A stretch of DNA of 64,000 nt, taken from contig NC_135198.1 in NCBI RefSeq assembly GCF_050948175.1, positions 1,873,001-1,937,000 of the forward strand. The letters run 5' to 3'. The notes under the pieces were generated by a model. The model saw only the letters and a program-made list of their open reading frames with translations. It did no database searches and was not told the DNA's origin. Source of the DNA: Xylocopa sonorina. Lineage: Eukaryota > Arthropoda > Insecta > Hymenoptera > Apidae. How positions within the stretch are numbered: position 1 is the stretch's first letter; each line of letters begins with the position of its first letter. Positions 41,101 through 54,729 of the stretch are shown one piece after another. The translations under genes were made by a program, and so were the position numbers.

Positions 41101-42769
41101 ACGATATCGTTATTCTTAACGGATTGCCCGTGACGCCAATGCCAATGTTGTTATTATGCGATATGTGCAAACAACAGGTCCATATTTTTGTATAAATAAC
41201 ACTTTTTTTATATGTTTTATACTAACTTCATTTCTTCGCGCCATTGCTAAAGATTTGCTTCCTGACAGTTCTAACTACCATCCGTAACAGTTTGATAGCT
41301 TCTCGTAAGTGTTTCTTCGTAATCGGTGCTCGCAACAATATTTAATTACATATTTTTGTAATTGTCATCGAACCGTTCTCAAAATGTTATTTGTATAATT
41401 CGTCGTTGAATTATTAAAGATAAAGTAATCTGTCAGCGTCGTATATCGAGTAACACTAATCCTAGCGATACATCAACTTTGAAATTTAACAACTCAATAA
41501 CGACTTACGCAAAATATATATACGTAGCTGGTTCTATCAATGTATTTAAACGCGATTACCCTTCATAGGACTCTCCAAGGTTATTGTAGAATCAAATGAA
41601 TATGTGCACCTGATTATGAGAGTGTAAACCACTCTCGTATCTTTTTTCGATTCGAGATATTTAACACGTTCACGAATATCAATGCTACAACAGTCATTTT
41701 CATTATGATGTATTCAAATTTTTAAGCCGATTATTTATTATTATATTTACCTTAACTCTTTTTAATTATTATGCTATTTAATACTGAAATGTTTACTGTC
41801 AGTGAAAAGATAAAAAATACTTTCGTGCCATAAAAAAATAAAATAGCTGAGAGAATATTTACGCTTGAAAAGTAAGAACTTTTTAGGATTGCGAAATTTT
41901 ATGCGTAACTTGTAAGTAAATGTGATTTTTAAACCCTTTGCACTCGTATTTACATTTGAGGAGACTACCAATCAACACGGAATTATTTTTCATATTCGAT
42001 CAAGATGAAAACATTTTTCTGGGACCATATTCCACCTGAACTTGCCGGTTTTTTTACTCGCCTTGAAACAGTGAAAATCTATATAATACGTGTATATGAA
42101 TTTTTACTTTTCAAAATTCGTTTAAAGTGAATAAAACTTACTTCTTAAAAGAAAGAGATATATAAGACACTCAAGAATAAGAATAATAATGAAGGATAAA
42201 TTAATGCTGTACTACGTGAAATATAAGGCTTTAATATATTTTCTATTACCAACGCTTAGGTGCCGGAATTATACTTCCGGCTCCAGAAACACATACATTC
42301 TTTAGTATCGTTTAAAACAACCCCGAATATATCATTGTGGTTACGAGTATGATGTAATACAGAATGTAATACTAATGTAAATACATAATGACAAAATGTC
42401 GGATGGCGACAAAGGGATAAAGATTCAAATGACTTGTACCATTTTCCAAACTAATATAATGCCTTAGGAGTGGCTTGTCACGATAAACAATAATGCATTT
42501 TTTCGTCCTACACAATTTTTGTGTACAACATTCTTTAATGTAGAAACACCCTTAAATTTTGCAACTATTGGAAAGAAAAGAGAATTGTAAATACTTTATT
42601 CGAGCATAATAGTTTTGTCAGCTAAAATAAGCTGGGTTCTGGAGAAAATCATGCTCAGAAAATCAGTTTCAAGAATTTGGAAAACCGCAAAAGAACAACT
42701 TAACGCGGAGAAATTAGTAATTAAAATTCTATCGGAAAAGAAAAGTAAATTTGGATGCAAGAAAATGGA

Positions 42770-42930
42770 TTATTTTCAAAGTTGACAAGTTATCAAAAAG
42801 TTTCATATAATCATAGAGGAACAATTCGAAGTTTCGCCTGTGCAATTAAAGTTCCCAAATCAACTTTACATGATCGTTTAAAAGAGGGAAAGAGTTTGAA
42901 CCACGTCTGATCGAGTGAAAAATTGATCGA
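42770..42930 (+). pseudogene. Degenerate plant-type mariner transposase fragment (HTH region)
   Basis: From 42,782 a frame of 42 codons runs to TGA at 42,908-42,910. It includes YNHRGTIRSFACAIKVPKST and then LHDRLKEGK, which fits the second helix-turn-helix of plant/oomycete/insect-type mariner transposases (usual pattern RRTIRSLAxAIxVPKSTLHRLLKEG). After a frameshift the family's following SSxxKP-type region is hinted at by SSEKLID. An upstream frame ends in SKFGCKKMDYFQ, resembling the preceding linker. No DDE domain follows. It is a short dead fragment. Confidence 0.55.
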
Positions 42931-43463
42931 TTTAAGTAATAATTTTTGGTTCTTTCTGCAATGGTTAACTTTTAAACTTTTATTTTGTTTTTCATGTACT
43001 TAAATCTCTAACATTGATCCTTAATCTCGAATAACACTGTTAAATTAAAATTAGATTCTTATGTGAGTATTTTGTTGTACACTCGTTTATGAGAGCGTAG
43101 TTGTACGTCTAGAGTAGCAATTAGTGAATATATGATCGATGTAACTATAACTTTCTTTAGTCAGCTAAGTATTTTAATTAAGCAAATTTCAAAGAACGTA
43201 ATTAACCTCTATAATGTTATTCCCGATGTCGATCACGATCGTGATTTGACGAGGGTGGTAATGATACTCGAGCTTCTGAATATTGACGTAGACACGAGGT
43301 ACTAAATAATCGTTGATCCAAGCTTCAAATTCATTACGGTAATTATTGGCTTCATATATTATTGGATCATAAAAGACATAATATGAGAATCTCAATAACA
43401 AAACCTCTAGATAAGTTTCAACCTGATTAAATAGAAGTTTTGTCAATATTTAACTCTATTTTC

Positions 43464-43822
43464 GGTCAGTATTTTGTTAACAAAAATCAGCATAAAAATA
43501 CTAAATGATATCCTGGTCGAGTTATGAATACAGAATGGTCAGCATAAATAAAAAACGGTCAGTATGGAATTAATTACTGCTTATAGTATCATTATGATTA
43601 GTATAAAATTAATAAATGGGCCATATAAAGCAGAAAAAACATAGTAAAAAACCTATTTCATGAAAAAATTACATTTAAAAATCTTTTTATACTTATAAAA
43701 CAAATATATATGTATATATTTTTAAATGTAATTTTTTCATGGAATAGGTTTAATACTATGTTTCTTCTGCTTTATATAGCCCATTTCTTAATAAAGTTAT
43801 ACATATATATAATAAAATAAAG

Positions 43823-43906
<84 letters not shown>

Positions 43907-44120
43907 CTTTATATATGTATAAATTATTTTATATTATTAATATTATATATAATATATATGTATAACTTAATTTTTTATATAATCGATTAAATCAAATGGC
44001 TAATAATGATTAGGTTAGATTAGGTTCGCTAGTTTCTCATTTCCGATACTTAATAAATAATAAAAAAAACATATATAATGTTCAATTTCTAAGTGTAATA
44101 CTGACCAATAAAATACAAGC
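43464..44120. mobile_element. Hairpin MITE (copy 1) with GGTCAGTATTTT ends
   Basis: The left end reads GGTCAGTATTTTGTT (from 43,464) and the right end, reverse complemented, GTATTTTATTGGTCAGTATT (near 44,096-44,115). Inside is a near-perfect hairpin whose arms are 43,608-43,682 and 43,719-43,793, about 75 bp each with a 36-base AT-rich loop. A (CA)n array sits at 43,825-43,903. A related, shorter copy lies at about 46,008-46,290. No coding content, so it is non-autonomous and its superfamily is unknown. Confidence 0.6.
43825..43903. repeat. (CA)n microsatellite
   Basis: About 78 bases of pure CA dinucleotides inside the hairpin MITE. Confidence 0.95.
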
Positions 44121-45259
44121 CATAATAAAATGTTAAATACTTTTTCTGTCACATCACCGATTGCACCAATAACTCCTTATACGTACAGTAACACTTGAAT
44201 TATCTGAACAAATCATGACACACATAGTCCGAGTTATTGACTATTTCGGTTAAGCGACTGGATTGCTTCCACATGAAAGAGAATCATTTATTTCGAAGCA
44301 ATTTATAACAGTAAATGTCAGTAATCTATCAAGATTCTACTTTGTGGATATTGGAAAATTGATGGCATCATATTCTATCGATCGATTCTATTCCTGTACA
44401 GTTTTTATACGTAAATTATATTCCATTTGTACGCGAACGGATGCCATCCGATTTAAATAAATCAATACACGAATCTCACGCTGATCAGAAAACTACGATT
44501 ATGATGAACGCGTTGCTACGTTCAAGCGCAAAACGATTACACGTAAACACCCGATGCACAAGGAGCGCGAATCTAAGGCGGACGGGCAAAGTGAAAGTGA
44601 AATACTCTCGAATCCGTTCGACTTTCTCCCAGCGTTCGTTCATTCCTCAACTGCTTCCGCTGCTTCTGACCAGACTTGAGATCCGTAGCTACCGCGGACG
44701 GATCTTTATTTATATTTACGCAAACGATCGCCGCTTAACTATTCTACCGTATCGCGGTTTCAATAAATAGAATCGTGACCACGAAGAGCGGGAAATAGGA
44801 ATAGAACAGAAAGCTAAGTACGCGGCGAGGAAGTTCTTATTTTCGCCTGGCGCGCGTTATTATTTTCGTCGTGGCAGCCACCTCCGAGCGTTGCTTCTTC
44901 GACGCTTCTAAAATTAAAGTTTGCTTTTTATGAAGTAACCTTGTCACGTGGTTCGTTGCCAGAAACAGCGCACTCGAAGCGAAACATGGCGGATCCGGAC
45001 GAAAAATAGCGCGAAGCGATTCGAAAGTTGTGTAATTGCGTTTACTCTTTCGTTTCCGTTAGAACGTACTGCTGCATAATGTCAAAAATATTGTTGCGTT
45101 TTAAACGAAATTCGTCGAAGTGTTTTCTAATAAATTCTAACAAAATTTACTATTTACTGGCCTATAAGACGCACTGTGATTTGTCAAGTTGGGATTTACC
45201 TAAAATACTTGGATCAGAAAGAGAAGGATCAAACTACTTATCTGAATAATGATACTTTG

Positions 45260-45650
45260 ATTGACGAATACCAATGCTATTCAATTGTAAATTTGTTGAC
45301 AGCAACGCAATATATTCACGATTCTCGCTTGGAATGCCATTTGCAATTGCAATGTAGCAAACAAAGTTTATCCTTTTTTAATTGCATTCCCAAACTCATA
45401 TACGGTTCAATCTGGCTTTATTTGTGTTAATTTTATTTTAACAAAGCAGGGAAGTGTATTGAATGTTAACAAATTTTATACCGAACATTGTTAATCTTGC
45501 AAGGCGTCATCAAGCATATACTTCTCATTGATTTGTGTTAGTATTTGATCTTATCAAAATAAAATAATACATTTTTTTCTTTTTTTAAATTCTTTTATAG
45601 AGAGGGACGATAAGAAAATTAGCAAATTTTTAGGGGTCTACGATCGAGGG
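45260..45650 (+). pseudogene. hAT transposase remnant (copy C)
   Basis: Bases about 45,262-45,330 match the 5' part of copy A (GAATACCAATGCTATTCAA and onwards). From about 45,383 one frame reads IAFPNSYTVQSGFICVN and then FILTKQGSVLNVN, corresponding to the LAFPSSYMVEAGFSHVN and ILTKQRNRLN region of ZBED5/SCAND3-like hAT transposases. After a gap the tail reads IPNIVNLARRHQAYTSH and stop (to about 45,531). The 3' non-coding part (AGAGGGACGATAAGAAAATT) also matches copy A. Broken and internally deleted. Confidence 0.7.
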
Positions 45651-46007
45651 CCAAATGCTCTATTTGCTCTCTTTCTACTTGTTCAAAACAACGTTATTAT
45701 CGATATTTGTAATAAAGGTAAAAATCAGCTTGCGTCTCAGAGGACGAAGTTATACCCTCGGTCCATAAAATGCAGGCTGATTTTAGTAGAAATACGGTAA
45801 AATGAACGATAAGAATGTATTATATTCGAAATTATATTCTGTAGAAACATAAAAGTATTCCTAACACGTTTAGTACAGTCGAGTTTGTTTTGTTTGCATC
45901 GTTGTGTCGCATTTGGAGTGACTTATAATTCTGCGAGTCCAATAATGTGTTCACACATTGGAACCTTACTTAAAGGCAATAAATTCAATGGTTAATATTT
46001 GAGTCAA

Positions 46008-46290
46008 CTTTTGATCAGCATTTTATTACCAAAATAGTCGGTATAAAAATAGTAAACGGTCAGTTTGAGTTAAGTTAGTTAGTTAAATCAATAAATAGAC
46101 AATATGAGCGAAAAAGACACAGTATTAAACCTATTTTATTATAAACTTGTTATAGATTGAATAGTAATTGCGTATCTGATCAATTGGCATCTGTTTAGCT
46201 GCTGGTGAGGGTTTCAAATGATACTGATCCTTCATACTTAAATACTGACCAAAAGTGATTAAAATACTAATCAATAAAATACAAACCTTA
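46008..46290. mobile_element. Hairpin MITE (copy 2), partial
   Basis: It shares with 43,464-44,120 the left end (GATCAGCATTTTATTACCAA and the ATAAAAATAGTAAACGGTCAG block), the AATAAATAGACAATATGAGC and TATTAAACCTATTT segments, and an ending with TACTGACC and CAATAAAATACAA. The second arm of the hairpin is missing. Confidence 0.55.
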
Positions 46291-46884
46291 TTTAAGTAGT
46301 ATTGTGCAAATTCATATACTTTCGTTGTTTTACTTTCATGTGTATATTTCTAGCAAAAGAATTTCAACAAATATTTTTATACCTAAGCAATGGCTTAAAA
46401 ATTGCTGACAATCTTTGCTCAACACATTCATGTAACATAATTTCATATATTTCTAGGTATAGTTTTATGTTTTATACTCTATACTTCATACTTTATATCC
46501 TGTACTTTATATTTGACCTATTTTTTTCTTATTTTATGTGTTGATTACTAGTATTATTTTTATTCGATTGATTTTTACTTTGTATATGAGGATACGTTAT
46601 GACCATACTTATAGTTTTATATCTTAAGTTCATAATCAGACATTGCGAGAAGATCATGTCTCCAGCGTAGTTGGTTATTTTCTATATGATTCTTTATTAT
46701 TCAATTGTGCGAATTTCCCACAATTAAAATTGTAAAAAATTTTGGGCTTCGACCCCAGAGGAACATCAATTGATAAACAAAAGCGCTTTTCTATGAGTAG
46801 CATTAGTAGCGTGTTGGCGATGCTAATGGAATTTTTGAAGTAGCAATGCCGAAAATTAATCTTTAAAATTAATATCCTGTGGGT

Positions 46885-46930
46885 CGGTATTTCCGAAACT
46901 TTTTTCATCGCGGAACACTCTCTAAGTTCG
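46885..46930 (+). mobile_element. hAT-like transposon end (diverged copy)
   Basis: CGGTATTTCCGAAACTTTTT and the following CATCGCGGAACACT match the family at 20,639 (+) and 24,909-24,952 (-). No partner end is seen. Confidence 0.4.
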
Positions 46931-46999
46931 AAAATTTTTTAGGAACACTATAGTGAATTGAGTTTTTAGTTATAATAAATAATAAATTCTTAATAATAA

Positions 47000-48370
47000 A
47001 GCGGACAGTGATCGTTTGCGAAGGTAGCAATGTCCCACGGAGGACGATATAAAATCAACGGAGATCCCCAATCGCAGCGCCGGAAACACGGTCTAATCGG
47101 TGTTGCGCGTGAAATCAGACTAAGAGGAAACCGTAGGAAAGGAACGTCGGGTCATCGCGGTTGTTCCAATGACCCAGTAAGGTCTGACACGACCTTCGAG
47201 GCGATGCGTTCACCCATTTAAACCATCCTCTCCTGCCCTCTCTCCAGCGGCATTCTCTCTCACTTTCACTCTCTTGCATCACGAGCGACGGACACAAGCA
47301 CGTTAAGCGTTCGTACTTACACGCGAAAGATAGGCGGCGGCATGCATGTACGTGTACATATGGACGAAGAGAGCGCAGAGAGACAGTTGCGAGGCTGGCA
47401 TTCGCCGCGGCGGAGGAAGAGGCGAGGGTAACGCGGGAAAGGGAATTCCAAACAGTGGACAGAGCCGTGGCGAAGAGAAAGAGAGACGAAGTGTGTGTAG
47501 ACGGCGACTGACGCGCGGTCTGAAAAGGGACGAGCGGGAAACTCGAGTGGATCGACGGAGATGAAGGACACGGAACGGTCGGGCGGATAGAGAGGAGAAC
47601 GGAGAACGGGAAAGCGAGAGACAGAAGGAGAAAGAAAGCTGTGTCTGGGCGGGTGGGCGCGCGAGAGCAGGAGCGAAAGCGGGTAAAACGCGTAGGAGCG
47701 GGACGGGAGGCGACAAAGCACCGACAGGTCGTGTGATACCCCGTTACGTCACAGACGGAACAACTGGTTACCTCATGGGGAGTTTGAGGAGCTCTCTCGT
47801 GCTGCACCAGCCACACGGCGGAGGTTGAAAGGGAGAGGAGAGACGATAGACCGGATGGGGGTATTCCCGAGTCCGCGGGGCTCGCGGGGAACCCCGCGAC
47901 CGTCAGGAGGGAGGATGATATATACAAAACACAAGGTCACGAGTACGGCTATAGGTATCTCTCTGTAAACACGCTGGTGACGTAGCAAGCACGTGCTACG
48001 ACGTTACCATGGCGGGGACGATTCGTGGGACACCCTCCGACCTTCCTGCGCACCCGCTACTCTCTACACCGCTCTCCTACCGCTGTTCTTCCTTCTACTT
48101 TCGATTCACCGGTATATACCATCAGAGGGTTTCTTCCTCTTTCCTTGGACACAATTCTCCGTTGTCTAACCCTTTCACTATTGGTGAGACGCGCGTACAC
48201 GTGCCTCGCTCGACTTTCGATTGCAACCGGTTGGACTGTGCCCTGCTTATATTGTTCCACGCTCGTTCGCTGGTATCGTTTCCATAGAATCGAGCTCTAA
48301 TCGTTTCACTCTCGATTCTGTAGAGCAGGGACGAGCAACCCGCCAGTCCGCCACGTATTCTCGCGCGGCC
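47000..48370. other. CpG-rich island without recognisable gene
   Basis: This is one of the longest GC-rich patches in the window, with many CG dinucleotides and purine-rich stretches on the + strand (47,390-47,720). The - strand is open for about 270 codons (47,927-47,115), but its composition (Ser, Arg, Leu, Pro, Thr) follows the GA/CT bias, two other frames are open as well, and no domain is visible. I read it as a promoter-like CpG island or leader exon of an unidentified transcript rather than a protein gene. Confidence 0.4.
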
Positions 48371-48560
48371 CTTTAAACATTTTACATTTTGACATTTAAC
48401 AATTCTTAATGTCTCACTCTAATTTTCGGAAATGCAGCGCGATGGCGTTGTCTTATTTTTCTACTTATCGTAGAAAATCTTGCGTTATTGTTGCTATATC
48501 ATTCTTATGAGTGTCCAGCGTGCAGTCAATTTGGCAATTCTCATCGAGTAGTTGGCACTT
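48326..48560. mobile_element. hAT-like terminus plus inverted copy of block Y
   Basis: At 48,326 CAGGGACGAGCAACCCGC begins just after CTGTAGAG, a typical hAT terminus with a TCTAGAG-like target. Downstream, 48,447-48,560 is the reverse complement of block Y at 50,023-50,140 (shared: AACTACTCGATGAGAATT, CAAATTG-CTGCACGCT, GTATAGCAACAATAA). The other end of the element was not found. Confidence 0.5.
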
Positions 48561-49103
48561 TTAAGGAATTTATAACGAGCTTGAAAAGGGATAGTTTCAA
48601 AGGTTCAACGGAGTAGCCAAGGATCAAGAACATTTAGAGTGTATGACCGTTTGAGATGAATCGGTATTTACAGAAGGTAGTGATAGTAACTATGGCTCGT
48701 AAAATAATGAGTTGGCATCTAACATGCGGATCTTTGATCCTTTGTTTTCCAGATGGTACCTGCGAGCCGTTCAAGAGTCGCGTAATAACTCGTTGAATAA
48801 TACAATACCGGTCCGATGACAAAGTGCTGACGATACAGTGTGACAGACTTTACAAACGCAATTACGCTTTGGGTATTCCATTTGTATTAGCCTTTCGTAT
48901 TTATCTCGTGAACGTGCAATACGCTTAAGATTTTTGACCGATAGTACGTGCCGATAGTACAAAGGCTTGTTAATTATTATACATTGCATCGTTTAGAGAA
49001 TGTCATGCATTTCGCGCGAGATTTCGAAGACTCAATAGAAAAGCATTTAGAGAATGTGTTAAGTCGCGTCGTATTTTTGCGCAAATTGTTTCAATTTTTT
49101 TTA

Positions 49104-49111
<8 letters not shown>

Positions 49112-49132
<21 letters not shown>
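49112..49132. repeat. Poly-G run
   Basis: About 21 consecutive G residues after a T-rich stretch. On the + strand it could form a G-quadruplex. Exact length is uncertain in any assembly. Confidence 0.85.
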
Positions 49133-49134
<2 letters not shown>

Positions 49135-49621
49135 GCTGGTCTCCATAAAAAGTATAAAGAAATACTAAAAATGAGAATATTAATAAACAGTTTATTTATT
49201 TTGATTTTAAAATAGGTATAACATAAATATTCTAACAAAAATAATCGTGCAATATGTATCTATTATTTATAGTTTAAAACATACAAGAGAAGCGGCGCTT
49301 TCAGAGTTTCCAATGGATTTCACGTCACTGATTCAAAGTTAAAGAGTAAATTTTTCATCTACTATTGTAGAGATCTGTGGTTCATCAAATGTTCTACTAT
49401 ATATTATAGTGAAATTGTCTTTAGAATAGTGCATAATATATACTGACTATATATGTAGTGATGGTTGAACTCAAAACAGTTGCAATGATAAAATTTAATT
49501 TTCAGCTATTGATTCTAAATCCTCGTAATATTCTATGTAGAACAAACGTTAGAATTTTGATTACGATCCAGATATTAATTTCTACAGAAATAATTCAAAA
49601 CCGCTGTACTTACCCACGCTG

Positions 49622-49955
49622 AGTCACCATTTTGTAAATAAGTTTTACTTTAAGCCTATTTCACGGGTGAAAAAAATCTCTGATTTCAGAAAGTATTCCT
49701 ATCATTTGAACATTTTACATGGTTATTAATCTCCTGGCTGTTTCTTGAGTCCATGAAACGCGCTACATTCTCTCACCGATTGTCTTGTGTGTACTTGGGG
49801 ACAATTGAATATATTTCTACGAAATTCAAAATGTACACTGCTTATTGTTCGAACATAATCATCCAAAATTAACGTTAAAGTAATTCCAGTTACCGCCACA
49901 AACAATCAAAAGTTTGCGTTATTATCAAGAAACGTGTGAAACTGAAGAGATCTAA
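49622..49955 (+). repeat. Dispersed repeat block X, copy 2
   Basis: This matches 36,236-36,568 in the same orientation with scattered substitutions and small indels, by eye about 80-85% identical. It is followed within about 70 bases by block Y (50,023-50,180), giving the uninterrupted arrangement. Confidence 0.75.
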
Positions 49956-50022
49956 TTAATTAATTGAGTTTGAGTGGTAAACTGCGCGATCGTGCTCATC
50001 CTGTTCAATGCTTAAGAGTGGC

Positions 50023-50180
50023 AACTACTCGATGAGAATTATCAAATTGGCTGCACGCTAAACACTCGTAAGAATGGTATAGCAACAATAATGCAAGATA
50101 CTCTATTGATAAATAAAAAACAACGGCGTCGTACTGCTTGGGACTTCGAGACGTAGTAATTGAGAACCGCCATCGGCCTG
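50023..50180 (+). repeat. Dispersed repeat block Y, copy 2
   Basis: It shares ordered segments with 48,447-48,560 (inverted, the closest match) and 37,925-38,120 (direct, more diverged). The shared part includes CTACTCGATGAGAATT, ACTCGTAAGAATGGTATAGC and ACTGCTTGG. Function and class are unknown. Confidence 0.6.
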
Positions 50181-51680
50181 TTTCAGATTTTTGGACGCAG
50201 AAATTGAGAACCGTACTCAAATGGTTAAAAAGAAACGGTGCGAACCGATCGGAAAGAGAAGAAAGGGAAGAAAGCGTTCTTCATGCAACGGACTATACTC
50301 GTACGAAGAGAAGAGATTCGGCTGTCTGAATTTTTCAAGCCATGCCCCAACGAACGTATTCCATGGAGGCAGAGGAAAGCACGCAGGACTCGTTTTCCCG
50401 CTGCGCTCCCCGAGGGTCAGGGCTGTCCCTTTGTCGTCCCTTTTCAATGCCGCCTGGTTGCCTGGCTGCCTGGGCTCGAGCTCACCGAAGGCAGCTGCCT
50501 CTCTCCCGAAGAGACGTTTTTCAAAGTCCCCTCCGCGCGCTAACGATCACCAGTCTCTTCCTATCCCTGATACGAAACGCGGCGAGGGTCGAAAATCCCG
50601 CTGGGAGATTATTTTTCCCTCGTTTCACCCTCCTACCGTCTCTCCCCGTACCTTGTCTCTCTGACCTGGCCTTTACCCACCGATGAAGACTCGACGGAAT
50701 ATTACGGTCCCGGAATACGTTTCCTCCACGCGGACAGAAACTTCTGCCTTCCCTCTTTTCGACTTTGTCCCGGTGATTTTATCGCCTTTCTCCGACAACG
50801 ATCCTCGCCTTTGTCTTCGAACGATCCATGCCAGAGTTTTTTTCGTGATTACGATCCTCTATTTCCTGCAGGTTTTTCGCTATTATTAAAGTCACGATTG
50901 TTTTTTGTTCTATTATTGTTAATGGTCCGTGTATTAAGCTGCAAGTAACATTCTGTAGGAACTTTGTATGCCTTCCGATTTGTCTGATAATTTGAACAAT
51001 TCTTTGTAATTCTTGACACCGTTTGCACATATCTGTTTTAGAATTCTGTCGTACTTTGTTAATGATTGAAGTATCAAGTTATAAGTTGTAGTCGTCAGAG
51101 ATTCTCGTTATCTCTGATTTGATGCACCTTTATTCTTCACTAATTACCTTTATACCTGCCATCTTGGAATGACGTAAAATGAAATTTTTCGAATACAATC
51201 GTAACGATCATACAGGTTTCAGAATTGTTGTATTATGGCGGTAATGATTTTCATGTAATTCCATCGGAAACGCGTGATATATTAAATAACGTTATCTTCT
51301 TCAGAAACGGAAGCTACATGTTGTTAGGGTCAGTCCACGGAAACTGGTTCAAGTCTGGTCGAACTATAGCGTTCCCTTCAAAATCGATCAGCTGGCTTTC
51401 ACTACCACACACACAGTAGACATGCATTAACGAAACTTCCTCCACGCAAATTGACGTAATCCCTTTAACATTTAACTATTCATTCTATTTCGCAGATAGC
51501 CTTCTTCAAACAATTTTATGTGCACGATTCTTACGAGCACGAAATGGTGCTGACTCGTAATGAGCCAATTTAAGGAGACTCTTAATCTTTAAATTATCGA
51601 TTTAACTATCAATTTAGTAGACAATGTTTTTCTCAAGTGTCATTGAAAGAGTTTAAAGATTAGAAGATATTTCACTCAAT

Positions 51681-52000
51681 TAATTGTTATTTCTTGCATT
51701 AAGTATTAACAAAAAGTCTAATTAATTACAGGTGATACAAACGATCGAGCAAGAAAACTTGTAACAATATTATAAGAAGTCCATTTTCGTTATTTTATAA
51801 AAATAGCAGCGCTTCTAGTGTTGGTTATTGCACCCGACTAATTGTTATTTTTTGTAGAAAGTATTAATAAAAAGTCTAATTAATTACAGGTGGTACAAAC
51901 GATCAAGCAAGAAGACTTGTAACAATGTTGTAATAGTAATTTAAGTCCATTTCCGTTACCTTAGAAAAATAACAGCGGTTCTAGTAAAGAACCAAATATC
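51681..52000. repeat. Tandem duplication, about 160-bp unit
   Basis: Copies at about 51,681-51,840 and 51,841-52,000 share AATTGTTATTT, AAAAAGTCTAATTAATTACA, GGTGATACAAACGATCGAGC or GGTGGTACAAACGATCAAGC, CTTGTAACAAT and GTCCATTT-CGTTA in order. By eye about 80% identical. No coding frame. Confidence 0.75.
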
Positions 52001-53795
52001 CAATCTCATAAATTGAGGAAAGAGCGATAAAATGATATATAGAATTGACTAGTTTTAGTTTAGCTGGATCCTCCAGTATAGATTATATCCCATTAATTGA
52101 CTCAGAACTGCAACGATCATCGATACATTCGAGCACGAGCATTCCCGCGCTAAGACTACGTCTCAAAGACGCGGAGCTCAATACACAAGGAAGCTCCGAC
52201 CCTGTCCGGGAGGCACAAAGACCAGGAAGCGAAGCGACGATGAATTATAAAGGGGGGCCGGCAAACGGAGTACGTCGCTTCTCCGGCGTGGATCGATATC
52301 CACTTCATGAACTTGCCGATGTGTACCAGGAATCGATAACGGCATACATTATCGATGCGTCTTCCGACATGCTTGTCAGCTCCATCCGCTGAAAGCAACG
52401 GGGTAACACCGTTCCGTTGATTCATTCCGTCGAAAAGACAACAGCGCCGCGTAAAAGATCCTCAGGCAATCATAACGAGGTGTACATACACATACCATTC
52501 ACTTAAACGAACAGCGTCTAATTGTAAACGAGCGACCGAGTAATTGGAAAATTCGTGCGGGCATACCGCCTTTAATTAAACTCGACTCGAGCACGCGTTA
52601 TCCGATTAAAAGCTGAAGTTAATCAGAGTCGCGTCAGGGTTTTTGGTTTTTTTTTCACGAATTTCGCACGATACTTTCTTTGATGTTGTTTCATCGCGTT
52701 AGCGGGCGTAATTAGCAAACGACACTGATGATGATTATTAGCCAGACTACGATGGGGCGGCTATGGGTGGTTGTTGTTTCTCTTTTCAACGGTTCGTTCA
52801 GTGACCCTTTGTCAGGATCGATATTTGGGGTAGATAGGCGAGGTAAATTATAAACGGTGGACTCTTCTTCGTGCCACCACCTGTACATAGCTGTGTATAG
52901 GCTCCGATCAATAATTCTATCTAATTTACTTTTCTGGCTGCGTCGCGGCGCGAATTACCCCAGTGAAAATATCAAACATATCACGATACTTCCACGGGAC
53001 ACCGATTGCTATGGTAGTTTCGAGTAATTGAAACTCCGTTTCATAGCTGGCCAGGTTCAGGTACATGCTTAAGATTTACAAGTGCACGAGTTCCTCCAAA
53101 AACTGTTAAATTGCTAACAACTAAAAAGTCACAAATATGTTATGTACGTCATTGCAATCTTCTAGCAGTATTTCAGTTTGTACATTCAAGTCGTGAATTA
53201 TTTTCCTAACCTACAGATCGCAAAATGGCAAAGCTTCGGTATTTTCTCGAAATCTACTATAATCGAGTTGGTACGTATTCATAATGCCTCGTTTCCACCC
53301 GCAACTTTGTGTTACCAATTATTACGCAATCAGTAGTACTTTATGCAATCCATTCATTCGCCGGTGATATTGGTATTCCCTCTATTAAATAAAAGGGCAG
53401 CTAATCGTTTCGAGCATCGCACTCCGGTTACTCAACGGTTTCCATAGTCAATTTCATGCGAACGTAATCGTATAATAATTGCGTAAGATAATCGCAGGGG
53501 CAGCCGATAAGAGACGTCCGTTTCGCCGGGTGCAGCGTCGTGCCAGGATCAGTCAATGCGGATGACGTATCCGCGACTGATTTATCCCAAAACACGGTGG
53601 AGCAAAGGAAAGCCGGAATACGGTGTAACTGGCCGGAGCGAGGAAACGAGCGAAGCACCGCGTACACATGTGAATTTCACGTGACAGATGCGTCTACACG
53701 CGGATCTCTGTACGTAGGTGCAGACGCACGTACAAACCACGCGTATATATCGAAAAGTATACATAGAAATGCGCGCGTGCATCTGTGTGTGTACA

Positions 53796-53849
53796 TATAC
53801 ATATATACATATATATACATACATATACATACATATACATACATATATA
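53796..53849. repeat. (ATAC)n-type microsatellite
   Basis: Imperfect ACAT/ATAC repeats of about 54 bases, in the GC-richer patch between block Y and INTS13. Confidence 0.8.
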
Positions 53850-54729
53850 TGTACACCATTGACCGGGATATCGTCTGTCTCGGGATGAATGAACCATTAC
53901 GTCACGCACTTGTACTCTCTGATCCCCTTCCGCCTCCCCTTCCCCTCCCCTTTCCCTCTGTGTGCTTCTCCTCGTCCATCGATTCTGTCTCCGTCTCTCT
54001 TTTCAGCCATCCTCCCGTGCTCGCATTATATTATGTGCAAGCGGCAAGCATACCTTCCTCCTTCCTTCCATCGATTAGCGGCGGAATTCAAGCTGGGAAG
54101 GAGGGGGAAGAGGGAGAGACGATAGAGAGCTATAGTTTCGATGGAGGTCAACGTATCGCAGTGGCTCAGACGCCCGGCAGACGTGTCTGCCGTTGTAAAA
54201 CGCGGAGGGACGAAGGACGCGGGGATGAGAGCCAGAGTGAATCGCTTTCGTTGTACCACTGATACACTTTCCTGCTGTTATTCGTATCTTTGGGCGCAGG
54301 TGCACGCTCCACTCGCGTGTCCTTCTCGGTTGGATACCAACGATCTCGCATTGTAACCATTCCGCCTTGATCTCTGTCCATCGCTTATCTTAAATCCAAT
54401 AAGTACAATTGTTCTAAACGCTGGTTTCGCTTGCACTTCGTTTCAATCGATGAATCTGTGCGAGTATAAGTATATGAAAAATAGTATGCTTTTTTGGGAA
54501 CAATAATATTTAGGAACTGAAGTTCTAGACGCAAATAAAGTTATTTAACTAACTATAGTTTGAGAAATTATTATTTTCTGTTGTTCGAAAAAATTTTGGT
54601 ACATTATCAGTAAATAATGAAGGATAACGAGCAGCAGTCACGGTTAAAAAATTGCTGACAATTTGTTGTCTGACTGACCTTAAGTTCATACGTTAACAGT
54701 ATTGATAAGTAACTTTCGAAGTTGAACTA

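Larger units (their letters stand above)
32900..54729. other. Gene-poor intergenic region, transposon-rich
   Basis: No gene is supported over about 21.8 kb. The region alternates AT-rich DNA carrying degenerate DNA transposons and duplicated blocks (listed separately) with GC-rich islands at about 44,440-45,010, 47,000-48,370, 50,220-50,830, 52,080-52,900 and 53,400-54,400. Open frames in the islands are low-complexity (Ser/Leu/Pro/Arg-rich) and lack splice context or domains. Unseen non-coding transcripts or small exons cannot be excluded. Confidence 0.5.
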